Notes: generated from the sequence alone by a model not told the origin. A stretch of DNA of 64,000 bases from Hetaerina americana (GCA_022747635.1 JAKTNV010000061.1:2123501-2187500); one strand, 5' to 3'. Positions 47,881 to 59,830 are shown, counted from the stretch's first letter. Numbers and translations are program-made.

Positions 47881-48540
47881 ACTTTATAAGAACATTTCTC
47901 TGCATCCGACAAATTCCGGAATTCGGTAGCCCGTTTCGACTCCCAAGTCGATTAAATGACTCCGAAAATTTCGACCATTAATCACAATTTCAGATCTTCC
48001 GACGAGAGAGCGGGTTGTATTTCGTCGAAGTCGACTCCATCCCTCCTTCACACACGTTCCATCTCCCTCCGTATCCCCTCTTCCTTTCACCCCCAAATAG
48101 AAGTGCTCCAAGTCTCGACGAAAATGTCGTCGAATTACCACCACGGTGGCGGCGGAAAGGGTATTCGTCTCCTCAATTCCCGATCCTTTTTCCTTCCCTT
48201 AACTTTACCCCGCTCCGGGAGTAATCAATCAATAATCATTATTCACCCATAAGCGTATACTTACGGTCAGGAGTGGTGAAAGCATAAAAATCCACTCCCT
48301 CATCGTATGTATAATCAGGAAGTTTCCTCTGAGCATATTTATTACGTGTGCGCGCGCCTGGAGTCGAAGAACCAAGACGCTCCCGGCACTTAACGGCTCC
48401 CAGTCTTGCCTCTTCCCCACATCCATCCCTCCCACCCGCCCGTCGTTGCTCGGGGGTTGGGGGAAAGGAAGAAAAAGAGGAGCGATCCCCCCTCTCCCTA
48501 CTTCCAACCCCTCCCCCTTCACTAGCATGCCAAACTAGAA
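47881..48540. other. C-rich island
   Basis: Pyrimidine-rich blocks lie at 48030-48110 and 48410-48525, with overlapping compositional ORFs. An alternating CG segment (GTGCGCGCGC) lies near 48348. Confidence 0.35.
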
Positions 48541-48550
48541 TTGACATAAC

Positions 48551-48704
48551 GTATCGATACGATTCCATATCGATCATTTTCATTCGATAAATCACTCTAT
48601 GATAAATTTCGATCGATCATTTTCATCATGGAATTTATTATTTGATAAATTCCATAATAGGTGTTACTACTATCGATACCCTCGATATATTTAGTTTCGA
48701 TAAT
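48551..48704. promoter_or_regulatory. Cluster of CGATA/TATCGATA motifs
   Basis: Eight CGATA pentamers (five on the plus strand, three on the minus) occur in about 155 bp, including two palindromic TATCGATA sites (near 48552 and 48671). Known: TATCGATA is the DREF site and clustered CGATA is bound by BEAF-32 insulator protein in Drosophila. Whether this arthropod uses them the same way is inference; AT-rich local repetition could also explain it. Confidence 0.35.
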
Positions 48705-49204
48705 TGAATTGATACGCATCAGCATCATTCAATGTCCAGCAATCCGAGAATCGGTTTGAAGCGATTCTTCAAACTTTCTGCCCTCTTTCCAATATATCGG
48801 ATAATACCCTGATTGGATCAATCGTCCATGTTAGAAAGAAAACTTTATGCACTCCTCCTCATGTTTAATTAGGCGGCCTACACACAGTTCGACACACTGT
48901 TCCCGTAAGCATTTCATCAATCATAGTTATGTTTTTGCAACCCCATGAGCTGTTATCGTTATTAGATGCAAGTAGGCATGGCGTTTTACAACTAAAAGAG
49001 ATATGAGCAAGTATTATTAACACTATTAAAATCTGTAATTCTCGTCATGCACAAAAGGAGCGGAAGGTTAATGGGGAAAAATTGGCGTATTTTGTATTGC
49101 TACTCAATATGACACGGCATTACTGCGATAACTTTGAATTAATCAAAAAAATTATCATATCGACTATTTTCCAATATTCCGTTACGACGGTGTCGTAACT
49201 TGGA
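48705..49204. other. AT-rich sequence
   Basis: Nothing recognised. Confidence 0.3.
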
Positions 49205-49783
49205 TCAAGTTGGATATCCTTGAACCAAACTTTCCGAACGAAAATAATAAACCAAATATTCCAAAAGGCGGTGGTCATCGGAATGGTCGGGCCAATTCCT
49301 TCCTCTTCGACGGCTACGCGCTAAACGGACGGGAGGAAAAATACGCGTTAAAGCCTCCGGTGAGTAAAAAAAGGAGGAATCAGGAATTCTTTCCGATGGA
49401 GCATCTCTTATTTGGGCAATCGAATGTCCCCGCCTCCGTTTTAGCCTCCCGCCCACTTCCCTCTCCACGCCCACCCCGTGTCGCCGCCCTCTGCGCTGCC
49501 CTTCGCGTAATCGCGAGGGAAGAAGGCAGGGAGAGTTAGGCGTCTTCGAAATGACGGGGTGGGCCGCCCCGGGCAGGAATAGTGACAGGTGCTTAATACC
49601 AACACCACCGAGCGCGCTTTTAGGGGCGGAAGAGGTGGGGCGTGCCCCGTCCGTGAGGCCCCCCTTTCCCTCGCAGATATTGGGGAGGAAAACGGAGGGT
49701 GTGCCCGAAGGCGAGGAAACAGTAATTCCTCCTCCTTCTCTACCACCATCGTAGGGACTAAGGATTTTTATTGCTTTTAGCAT
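49205..49783 (-). other. GC-rich segment with a 192-codon ORF
   Basis: The second-longest open frame after the mariner lies on the minus strand, but it overlaps plus ORFs, is rich in serine, proline, glycine and arginine, and shows no domain. I regard it as a compositional effect of a C/G-rich island. Confidence 0.15.
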
Positions 49784-49956
49784 CTATTCTTCAAATATAG
49801 CAAATATAAATTCAACGGGATGTTGATAAAAAAAAAGTCGTAGTATTTCGTATTTAACTTGAATTGATACAGGTTATGATTCGAGATAACATTTGATTTA
49901 ATAAAGAATTTTATCGATAATATTTAAACTTTTCGTTTCGATAGTCTTCTAATATA

Positions 49957-51297
49957 CTACCTTGATCAAAAATTTCCCGGAATTTATTCAGAAAATTAAA
50001 AATACAAGTTTATTCATCTACGTATCGTAGATCTATATTGTCCCCTTCAAAGTAATCCCCATCGACTGCGACACACTTATGCCAGCGCTTGATCCAATCC
50101 TCGAAACATTTTTTATATTCGGTTTTCGGTATGTCCATCAGTGCTTCCTGCGATTTTTCCATTACTTCCTCTCGGCTGCTAAAACGCGTTCCCCGTAATG
50201 GTTTTTTAACTCGATTGAACAGAAAGAAGTCACAGGGAGCCAAATCAGGTGAATTCGGTGGCTGTTGGATGGTATTTGTTGCATTTTTCGTCAAAAAATT
50301 ACGAATAATGATAGCACTGTGCGACGGTGCGTTATCATGGTGCAAAATCCACGAGTTTTCTGCCCACATTTCTGGTCTCTTTCGGCGAATTGCTTCACGC
50401 AAACGTCTCATAACGCCCAAATAATACTCTTTGTTTACTGTCTGGCCTTCTGGCAAAAATTCATGATGCACTACACCGTTGTAATCCATGAAAACCGTCA
50501 GCATTGCCTTCTTTTTTGACTGAAAACGACGTGGTTTTTTTGGTCTCGGCTCATTTGGTGAACGCCATTCACTTGCCTGATGTCTGGATTGCGTGTCGTA
50601 CTCATAAACCCACGTCTCGTCTCCAGTAATGATCCTTTTGATGAATGTGGGGTCGGATTCAGCCTCGCAAATCATGTCTTTTGCGACGTCAACACGGTCT
50701 CTTTTTTGCATGAAATTGAGGTCTTTTGGCACCAACTTTGCTGCTACACGACGGAAACCCAAATCATTAACCACAATGTCTTGGGCGGATCCATAGGCAA
50801 TGTTCAAGTCCTCCGCTATTTCTCTGATGGTTAATTTGCGGTTATTGACCAACATTTCTTTTACTTTATCAATTTTTTCACCGACTTTCGATGTCGATGG
50901 TCTGCCACTGCGTTCATCATCTTCGATTGACTCACGACCACTTCTGAACCGCTCGTGCCACTGGTAAACGACCGTTTTTTTTAGAGAATCGTTGCCGAAA
51001 CACTTTTCCAACATTGCCAACGTCCGTGCGCCACTAAATCCGTTTTTTACGCAAAATTTAATACAAGTTCGTTGTTGCAAATTTAAATCCATTTCTGAAA
51101 TTGTAAAAAATCGCCAACACACACAGAGATAGATGTACTCTTGGCTACGTAACTTTTGCAAATGTCAAGTTATGACACTAAGATTTAAAGGGAATATCAA
51201 CAACAGATGTACCAATTTAACAAAAAAAACAGAACTCAAATCGGAACGATGGGAGCGCCACACGGTGGTTATTCCGGGAACTTTTTGATCAAGGTAG
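49957..51297 (-). mobile_element. mariner transposon copy 2 (apparently intact)
   Basis: A 1341-bp element with 27-bp terminal inverted repeats (49957-49983 and 51271-51297, one mismatch) and a flanking TA duplication (49955-49956, 51298-51299). It is nearly identical to copy 1 at 22021-23349; the 12-bp length difference is one 9-bp insertion and three single-base indels. Both ends and an uninterrupted transposase frame are present, so it may be autonomous. Confidence 0.97.
50010..51092 (-). CDS. mariner transposase (DD34D), 360 aa
   Basis: Catalyses cut-and-paste transposition by binding the terminal repeats and inserting at TA. I chose the MDLNLQQRTCIKF start because mariner proteins usually begin just before this helix; the frame also has an upstream ATG at 51161 (383 aa). 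The N-terminal two helix-turn-helix region spans about residues 2-110 with the GRP linker (SGRPST). Catalytic aspartates are D158 (ITGDETWVY), D253 (HHDNAPSH) and D288 (PDLAPCDFF), with 34 residues between the last two, the mariner signature. The usual WVPHEL motif reads KLVPKDL. Compared with copy 1 it carries three extra residues (RYV) before the terminal DE. No stop or frameshift was seen. Confidence 0.95.
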   Translation of the reverse strand: MDLNLQQRTCIKFCVKNGFSGARTLAMLEKCFGNDSLKKTVVYQWHERFRSGRESIEDDERSGRPSTSKVGEKIDKVKEMLVNNRKLTIREIAEDLNIAYGSAQDIVVNDLGFRRVAAKLVPKDLNFMQKRDRVDVAKDMICEAESDPTFIKRIITGDETWVYEYDTQSRHQASEWRSPNEPRPKKPRRFQSKKKAMLTVFMDYNGVVHHEFLPEGQTVNKEYYLGVMRRLREAIRRKRPEMWAENSWILHHDNAPSHSAIIIRNFLTKNATNTIQQPPNSPDLAPCDFFLFNRVKKPLRGTRFSSREEVMEKSQEALMDIPKTEYKKCFEDWIKRWHKCVAVDGDYFEGDNIDLRYVDE

Positions 51298-51299
51298 TA

Positions 51300-53790
51300 T
51301 GTCGATAAGGGAATCAACTGTATCAAGTAATCGCGCCGGCCTCGTGATTCATTCAGTGCAGTAAACATGTTTGCAATGAATGAGTAAAGAGAGCGTAAGC
51401 CAATTTCGGGGGTAATTAGACCTCGCAAACATTATTTTTTGTACTTTATTATTTTTTATAGGAGATGTCGACAATAGGGCATGTCGTAACAATCTGAACG
51501 AAGAAATCGAAAAGTTCTCAGACGAGTACCTCGGAACTTTCTGGGATTTTGCGGGTGACGGAGGAAGAGGTACCCACCTTCAAGATCTGTACCAAGAAAG
51601 TGCATTTTTTCATTCGTCGTAGAACTATTGGCGAAATGTTTTTTTTTCCTCCTGAAAACGACTCTTGACAAACCGCTTGTCACCTGAACATTTTTACTTG
51701 GATTTATCATTCATGATGTTGAACGTCAACATTAACCCCAATTTGGATTTTAATGTAATTTAAATTTAATTTTGATTGTAATTCAATTGATTTTTTTGAT
51801 TTTAATTTTCTTTTGAAAGTACTTCGATTGTATTATGTCGCAGAAACATGTGACGAATGACTTTTGTGAAAGGCGGAGCAATAAATCACTCCAAATAAAA
51901 TAAATCACTCCAAATAAAATAAATCACTCCACACTCACCAAGCGTTCACTGTTATTTTGCCTCTCCTCCCTTTCAAAAAATTCACTCCCTCACACTGTCG
52001 ACCCCTTTAACTTATCGTGCAACAACTTCACTACCCAAGCTTTATCACAACTTTCAGTAAATTAAAATTTTCCCCGGTCCATGCTCGGTTCTCGTTGTTA
52101 TTGTTATACTGTTATTGTCTTTTGTCCTCTTTTATGTTTGTTATATTTTTCACTGTAAATTGGCGCCACTGCTGTATGTGAACAATGTTTTCAAATAAAT
52201 AAATAAATCCCATAATGCTCCTTGTTAGTACGAATCCCAGAGATCAGGGTGAGGTGTGGAAATTGACAGTGTGTCTTTTAGTGTTTCTGTAACTGTTTCG
52301 TATGTATATTTTTCCTTACAAAAATTCCCTATCAAAAAATATTTACCACTTACTCTTTTGTCTATTTGCGAAATGGGCGCTAGATTTGAGATTGATTGAG
52401 AATGTAATAATATATTTAACATCGGTATAGCTAACAAGTAAAATGTAAGTATCTATTGCTTTGCGATTAACATTTCGAAATATGACACTGATTACTTCAA
52501 TTTCGATATTTCTTAAGACTGCGCTTCACGCTTCGCAGCAGTTGGTAATATTACCATCGTAATTTCTTCACGACTCTTTTTTGCCATTTCACGGTGGCCT
52601 GCTGGTGCCACAGAAAATATAATCTCATGCTTACAATTTCACAAGTCAGCAGAAAAGCAGTCATGGTGAGAAACATTCACTTTTTGCTGCTTACGTGACA
52701 ATCATATTTTCATCGTTAGTTTTTCAATTCAAACAATGAATGACTGCAGCTGTTATACTTCCTTATTCAATGCTAATTTGCTTACAACCAAATGAGTTTG
52801 CTTTATTGCAGTTTTATTTCAATTTAGGTATGAATTAATCTGTCGGTTTTCCTATCTTCCCATCATTTTCTCTTGCATTTCCCTCCCAACAAATCCATTA
52901 AATCTCAAGGTGCACCCGACGCAAATTGATTTTAAGTTCCTTATAATTCTCGCTCTTTACATTTTGCTTCATCTTAAGTACTCCTCAATTTTTCTCTTTG
53001 ATTCTTCAAATTTTTTCGTACCATCTTAATCCAAAAACAGCTTTTGCCTCCTATTTCTATATATAAAACCTATTTCTCTCCTCTGCTTTTTCAGCCGCCC
53101 CCATATGTCTCCTGTATATTGGATACCTACTACTATTCTCGTGGAATATTAAATATCGCTTCATCCATCAAAAGCAAAATAGTTTTTAAAAAAGACGATT
53201 TTTCTTTAGGCAAATAATAATGTTGGGGTATTAATATTTTATCAGATATTAATGTATTTTGTTGTACCCTTTCTAGATTGAGCCAATACTCACCTAGTTT
53301 GATTTGGGGAAATTCATTGGGTTGAAGTGGTGAGTAATGGATTCGCGATGAAAAGAGGACCTCTCAATGGGCAGCGGATGAATAGGAGAGAGTTGAGTTT
53401 CGAAAGGTATTGAGCTTTGGAGGAAAACTAGCGGGCACGTAAAATGGGATGATTATTTTGCTTTTACCAGGAAATTTAAATGGGAAAATATCTCTTGAAT
53501 CAAAAGGAAAGGGTGTTTTGTATGACGACTCACGGGGAATTCCAATTCCGTGGGGAAGAAGCATTGGATAGGGAAGATGAGGATATGCAGTCAACTACTC
53601 TTCGGAGGAATAATGACAATGAACAGAGCGAAAAATCATGCAAACTTATGTAATCCTATTACATGACACGTTTCCGTATTATCTCCGAATGAATTAAGAC
53701 ACTGGAATATTTGCCCTTCTTGATGAGAATTTCATGAAGAAGTTAATATAAAATGACTGTCCAACTTGAGGTGGTTAGTTAATTAATTTA
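51300..53790. other. AT-rich sequence
   Basis: A small tandem repeat is listed separately and a short AAAT run lies near 52193-52207. ORFs show no recognisable domain. Confidence 0.3.
51880..51931. repeat. 19-bp tandem repeat
   Basis: About 2.7 copies of AAATAAAATAAATCACTCC without mismatches. Confidence 0.85.
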
Positions 53791-53975
53791 TTTAACGTCT
53801 TTTACTGGGGCGAGATTGAGGCTATTTAGTCCCTAATACCACCTTAACATAACCACAAGATAGAAGGCAATCCAAACCACTCAAGCCCGAGGTGGAGGAA
53901 AACTCGCATAGATGGTAGTCAAACCCACGACCTTTTGATTGGCGGTACCCAACCGCCATCACGACAGGCCTAATG
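53790..53975 (-). mobile_element. Possible tRNA-derived SINE, third type
   Basis: The reverse strand has GGCGGTTGGGTACCGCC (A-box-like, about 53940-53957) and GTGGGTTTGACTACC (B-box-like, about 53917-53931), then a body with CTCCACCTCGGGCTTGAGTG. One copy only and imperfect boxes. Confidence 0.4.
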
Positions 53976-55190
53976 AGGAGTTAAAGACCCCAAGAAATAT
54001 TTCAGTTCAATGCATTCCCTGAGACTAGCAAAAGTAGCTATGACTTAGTCCTTCCTTCATGCTGAGACCTGAATGAACATCTAATTTACCCATGCATGGG
54101 CTAGAAGCTACTATTAACCCATAAAATAGGTATGTAGTATTTTATTAGACTCTTCCTATTTTTGTTATTAGGAAATTTCAATAAATGATAGGTTTTCCAA
54201 ATGTGGACGTTCCAAGAGAAAAGAGCAAAAATTCTCGTACTATTTGATGGATTTATTTATTTATTTCACATCAAATTGAGAGCAGCACTTCGAATTTAAA
54301 TCAGAATTTTAACAATAATATAACAATAGACAATTGAAAACACCCTAGTAGATGGATTTAGTCTCTAAAATGTGTACTGTGATAGATGTAAGAAGCTGCG
54401 AGAGCATTCATTTGAATATTTCAAACACTTACTCAGAATATTATTGTCAGATATCTAAATGTTTATCGTGGATTCTATGCATACATGTAGCTACTAGGTA
54501 TCCTCCTATAACTTTACCACAGACGAGAGTTTTATTTTAGTTTTCAAGAATTTCCATAATTACAAGTTTTTTAGCACAGTTATCTAATAAAATAATTGTT
54601 ATTTATATTAAAATAAACGTGAACGGTAGAATATGTGTTCATTTTCTTTTAGTATTAGTTTTTGGACACCCATGTAAGATAAAGTTCGCTTAAGGCTATT
54701 TTTAATCCTGTACATTTCCACCTTTGATGCGTCATTTTTTTGTGGTATCCGGAGTAACTGCAGTGTATTTCTGATAAGGCTCCCACAATTTCAGTATGTT
54801 GTGAACCCAGCAATGGCCTTCAACGTGACTTGAAAATGTACGTCATGCTGAAATCAAGTAAGTACAAGCGTGACTCACAACAAAATCTACAGAGGAATAC
54901 GATTTTTTTCTCCGTTCTTCAAGGTGAAAATATTAATGACTTTTTTGAAAACGTACATCTCAACCCGATTGGAAGAAGAAGGAGGAAAGAATACGCCCCA
55001 CCAACATGTTACATATTAAACTCGATAAAGTTGGTACAACAAAATTTATTGGCTGTGAGAGTCTAGTATAATGCTGAAATTTCAGAGGATACACGCACCA
55101 ATTCCTTCTTAACCCCAAACTACAGGGATGAAGATGCTCCTTATCGATATTCAGCGTGAATTTGGGCTTCTTTCCATAAACGGTGATTTC
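53976..55190. other. AT-rich sequence
   Basis: An ATTT run lies at about 54251-54267. Nothing else was recognised. Confidence 0.3.
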
Positions 55191-55814
55191 CATAACACCA
55201 GTCCCCATCTTTGTGTGCCACGCCCTCCCTCTCTTCTCCGATCCCACTCCTTCCCCCCGAATCGGTCTCTCTTCACCGCATGGTATTACCGCACCGAAGG
55301 AGGTGGGAAGAGGAGGGGGGGAAGCCATGGTGGGAAAGCGTTCCCCGGGGGAAAGAACTCTTGAAAATCTGAGGCTTCCGTGTTACCTGGAAATTTTGGA
55401 GTTTTCTCAGTAAAAAAATATCTCTTCCGATGGGATAGGTAACCCATTACGGACTGATCATTACAAGCTACGCAAATCAGTTATTTCCGGACCATTTTCA
55501 CCTGTTGGGTATATTTTCTGTCCGTTCGACCGCGACGGCCTATTAGCATTTATCTGTTTAATTTCGTTATTGAACGTCCGGCATTAATTTGACCGACGAA
55601 TCGTGTAATTCCATTTAAAATGGAAATTCAATGGAGAATGTTTTGACGGAATTTCCCCTTCCTCTCCCAATCCCCACCAAATCCTGGCCTTTCACATTTC
55701 CTCCCCCAGATTTTTCGGCAGCTCAATTAAATTCCGTTAATCAAAAATGGATTCAATTTCCACAATTTTCTTGTGCTGGTTTTGGCCGTGGGACTACAAA
55801 ATTGGAATTTTGTT
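55191..55814. other. C-rich then G-rich patch and flank
   Basis: A C-rich stretch at 55200-55260 switches to G-rich at 55300-55350. ORFs here are compositional. Confidence 0.3.
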
Positions 55815-56094
55815 TGATATAAAGATGTTTCGGCATCATATTTTGAGACTAAAGGCGTGGATTTCTGCCTTTTAAATGCAGAAAAACCACCCTAGTCGTG
55901 AACGGTAGGGAGTCGTAATACTATATTTGACGGTTTCTCGCTAAACTTCATGAACTTCCACAAAGTTTAGCCAGAAACCATCAAATACAGAACTGCGACT
56001 CCCTACCGTTCATGACTAGGGTGGTTTTTCTGCTTTTAAAATGCAGAAATCCACGCCTTAAGTCTCAAAATATGATGCCGAAACATCTTTATCA
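55815..56094. repeat. 280-bp fold-back (MITE-like) element
   Basis: Arms of about 133 bp are inverted over the full length. The outer end TGATATAAAGATGTTTCGG is matched by CCGAAACATCTTTATCA; inner motifs GACTCCCTACCGTTC and TCTGGCTAAACTTTG also pair. The arms differ at several positions and by small indels. A loop of about 13 nt separates them. No protein; no clear target duplication was found. Confidence 0.85.
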
Positions 56095-56183
56095 TGAAAG
56101 TCGTTATTCTTTCTGCAGACTTCAGAGTTTTATCATTTATCTAATGGATGCCAATAACCATTGTGTGTCAACCACAGTGAATT

Positions 56184-56185
<2 letters not shown>

Positions 56186-56230
<45 letters not shown>

Positions 56231-56345
56231 GGGCTGACACAATATAACACAAATAGAATAGAATAGCAACATTAAAAGGACACTCACACGGTAAATTGTT
56301 CGAGCTTTCGGCCCTCTCAGAGGCCTTCAAGAGAGACTCCGTCAA
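56186..56345 (-). mobile_element. Penelope-like module with degenerate hammerhead-like core
   Basis: The minus strand repeats the 43.8 kb unit: CTTGAAGGCC, CTGAGAGGGCCGAAAGCTCG, CGTGTGAGTGTCCTTTT, TCTATTTGTGTTATATTGTG and CAGCCCATTATATA, then the (TA)n tract 56186-56229. The AA before stem II is lost, so the core is broken. Confidence 0.65.
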
Positions 56346-56399
56346 CAGAGGTCTCTGATATCCCTGCAGAAGCAACGGGCATCTCAGAGTCAAGGGAAG

Positions 56400-57550
56400 G
56401 GCGATTTTAAACTATTTTATTTTATGCTTTGGAAACTACGGCTGATTTCAGAAGTAATTTCATTTGAATGAAAATCACGCCACGGGGTCCGTTGCCGTAG
56501 AAGAGGATTTAATTAAATTGCCATGCCAGAGTTACGATCTCATCTAATAGATATTCACGTAATGGTGCTCCAAAAGTGATCTTTCGACGCTCTCCAAGGT
56601 TGAACAGAAAATAAAGAAACACACCAATTCCACGATTAATTAAAGAATTACAATTAAATTAATTTTTACAATGCACAAAGGAATACATATCAATTAATTT
56701 TGGAAATGCTGTGTTTCTATTGTCTATAAAATGGAAATTTTTCACCTAGTAATGGTGGAAGCATATGATGACCAAGTTTATTCTTGTATAAGTATGCTCA
56801 GTCGAGGTATTTTTATAGGGTTGTGCAAAAATATAAGTATACGAGCGTTAAAGAACACATAAATAATGCGGTTTGCACAAGTATAGGTGTTGGATGAACG
56901 TCTGAATGGGCAGGGATAGGCTAAGGAGTAAGAAAGGCTTTTTCGCTATCGTAAGCTTTATAACATCCTACGGAAATGGTCGGAGAAGCTTGGGAAAAGT
57001 TGGAGGCATGAATAAAAGAAGGCGGGAACTTATTAAGCCACTTAGATTTCCGGATGATAAGCCATTCAGTCAAGGGAATGCACTCGTTTGTTTAAGTGCA
57101 TGACAGGAACAATGTGAAATATATAAGATTAAGATATTTCATAGGAAAACATGAGTAATAAGATTTTCCGTATTATGAAAGATAAGTAAAAAATAAAAAT
57201 GAGACCATGGAAATCTAAGCAAGCGGAAAGATGAAAGTATATGAGAAATTTTGATTTGGATTAAAAAAGGCCTTATCAGTAAGGTCATTATGAGAACAAT
57301 TGAATAAGCAGTGGAAGCATTTACAGTAGAGAGGGAACTTATTACCTTAACTATTCATGAGGAAATACGTAAAGAAAAGATAAGTAAATGATACAACATA
57401 GATATCAAATACTTGCAGCTACAACTACACAATATTCCTCAATTCATCATAAGGGCATATCGGTGGTAGGGTGCTACGACACCATGCAGAAAATGTACAT
57501 TTCACTTCATGAAGAAAACATTACTGATAAATAAATACGCTTTTCCAATA
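56400..57550. other. Unremarkable sequence
   Basis: The ORF at 56906-57103 has no recognisable domain. Nothing else was seen. Confidence 0.3.
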
Positions 57551-57555
57551 AACAT

Positions 57556-57556
57556 G

Positions 57557-57620
<64 letters not shown>

Positions 57621-57687
57621 TATACATATATATATACATATATATACATATATATATACATATATATACATATATATTTATATACAT

Positions 57688-57721
<34 letters not shown>

Positions 57722-57750
57722 CTTCGAAATGGAACGCTCTTCGGCGACAC

Positions 57751-57817
<67 letters not shown>

Positions 57818-57818
57818 T
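57556..57818. repeat. Two long TA microsatellites with a short insert
   Basis: TA/CATA tracts 57556-57717 and 57755-57818 flank a 37-nt insert. On its minus strand the insert reads CCGAAGAGCGTTCC...TTTCGAAGATATTTTA, resembling a decayed hammerhead-like core (GAAG instead of GAAA). Confidence 0.85.
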
Positions 57819-58635
57819 ATGTATAATATAAACTTTGACTTTTTGAATGAGACGAAATTGTACATAATGCATTCGAAAACGTATACACCTGAGTCAAACA
57901 TCTAACGAGGTAAAAACTGCAGTTTGGATTCACCCATCAATGAATTATGCAACATTACTAGTTTAGAGAATAGCATTGTAGAGTAACATCTCCTAGACGA
58001 ATCGTGGTCGAATGATGAATAGATTTCAATGTGAAATCGTAAAGTGTTACTTCACCTCATTAAACTTGTTACGAGCTGCACAGAGTAGGGTAAAAAAGAG
58101 CTTCACTAAGCCGTTGGTTTCCTTTGCCAACGAATCGTTGTCGTATCCAAGTGCCCAGGCACTGCCCAGATGCGTGTGGCCCCCCTTCGGGACGGGTGTG
58201 GCGTTCCCCCCCCCCCTCTTCCGTCTCCCTCTCCCACTCGACTTTCAACTCTGACATGACGGCGATCAAGAAAAAAAAGAAGGGCACCTCGCGAAATGCA
58301 CCCCCTCCCTCCCCGTCACCCCTTATTCCAAAAACATTAAACTGTGACACGTGATGTACTGCGGAATGAGTCAGGTGCGCAAATGGCGCCTCCTCCACCG
58401 ATCGCGTGCGACCCACAGGGACACGGCAAGGGGTATTCTGTTTTAATTCGCATTTCCCTCGACATCTCGTGCCCAGTCGAGGTTAACTGATTTCATACAT
58501 TTAATTATTCTCTGTTTGGGCGACATTTTGGGAAAGGCCGGTATCGGATTTCGCGAATTTACGTATTTAGCATTTTTTTAGCGGGAACTGGGAACGGGAC
58601 TCTACATGATATTTTAAGTTCTTATTTCTGATTTT
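57819..58635. other. Sequence with a C-rich patch
   Basis: C runs occupy 58205-58260 and 58295-58320. ORFs on both strands (58012-58416) are not recognisable. Confidence 0.3.
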
Positions 58636-58639
58636 TATC

Positions 58640-58990
58640 TTTGAAACATGGTGCTGGAGGAGAATGCTGAAGATTAAATGGACAGACAAAGTAAGGAACG
58701 AGGAAGTATACAGAAGAGAAGAAGAGGATGGGACCATGTGGAGAACTCTACGGCAAGGGATAAATAGATGGATTGGACACACATTAATGAACAATGCATT
58801 GATTAGGAATATAATAGAAGGAAAAATTGAAGGGAACCTTCAACGAGGAAGACCAAGAGACATGTGCATACACCTGTACATGTACCGGTAGGACAAATTA
58901 AGAAGGACGTAAAACAGAGAAGGTATCAGGGGTTGAGGGCATTGACATTAAATGGAGTAGAGGACGGCTGCAGTAAACGAATCCTAGGAT
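58640..58990 (+). pseudogene. LINE ORF2 C-terminal relic
   Basis: The frame reads WCWRRMLKIKWTDKVRNEEV, then INRWIGHTLMNNALIRNIIE, then GKIEGNLQRGRPRD. This is the standard C-terminal series (WRRM.KI.W.D...NEEV, RWIGH, EGK..G.RGRPR) of a large family of LINE reverse transcriptases. It starts inside the reverse transcriptase domain (5' truncated); one frame is open for 75 codons. Confidence 0.88.
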
Positions 58991-59289
58991 TGAAATACTG
59001 ATGTTGATGACCTCTGATCAAATCATTAGCATCCAATTAGCAACCCCTTTCTCAAAAATTACAAGTTTGTTCAAATGTATTTGCAGGTCACTCATGAAGA
59101 GAAACTTGAAAACAATAATTCTAGTATACTATATTTCCTCAACGGTGTACATTACAAAAGGTGTGATTTCAAAAAGTTTTGTATCATTTTTACGATTCTT
59201 TTAAAGGTTGGAATAAAAGAAATATGAAACCAGTCATAAAAAATACAATATAATCGATTTAATCAATCCAGAACAGTTTAAATACATGG

Positions 59290-59830
59290 GCGTAACACTG
59301 ACATAATTACCATTCATGTGGTAAGCACATTAAAAGAATTTGCAGTTTAGATTTTAAGAACCTTGATTTCATTAGATGGGTTATAGGAAAATCTAATGAA
59401 AAATTGAGACGGAGAAGTTACTTTCTTTAATAAGAATGGACATCCATTAACTGGGATTTACAGGAGATGACAAAAATTCAAGAATTCCATCAAGTTCAGA
59501 GAAAATTCTCCAGGCTTGTCAAAAGTTGTTACGAGAATAGAGTAAGCGCGAATGGTGTGTGATGGAAGAATCAGTTTTGGAGCCTTTTTATTTTTGACGA
59601 GAGCAGGAAAGAACTAAGACCTTTGGAGAGGTACCAGACACCAGAGTTTCCTTGAGATAGAGGGAATTAATATGGTGCCAAATCATATCGGTAGATTAGA
59701 CCGACAGGAAAAAGAAGAGATATAGAAACCGTCACAGACAGATTTAAGTGCTCGTTCTTCCCTTGCACAATACGTGCTAATAGCAAAATTGTTCCCAATA
59801 GTCCCAAAACGTAAGTTAGTTATAAAACTA
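59290..59830 (+). pseudogene. LINE reverse transcriptase C-terminal relic
   Basis: With stops, the frame reads FKNLDFIRWVIGKSNEKLRR, then KIQEFHQVQRKFSRLVKSCY, later TVTDRFKCSFFPCTIRANS. These match CR1/Jockey-group C-terminal motifs (L.FIRR..G, QRKF.RFV, SFFPRTI). It has multiple stops and frame changes. Confidence 0.8.

Noticed and set aside
49205..49783. 192-codon minus ORF as a host gene
   Set aside because: Low-complexity composition in a GC-rich island, overlapping frames on both strands, no domain and no splice context.
50089..50834. Plus-strand ORFs inside mariner copy 2 (and the same at 22143-22888)
   Set aside because: Antisense frames of the transposase; identical in both copies only because the elements are identical.
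51880..51931. CRISPR-like array
   Set aside because: A simple contiguous 19-bp tandem repeat without spacers, in a eukaryotic genome.
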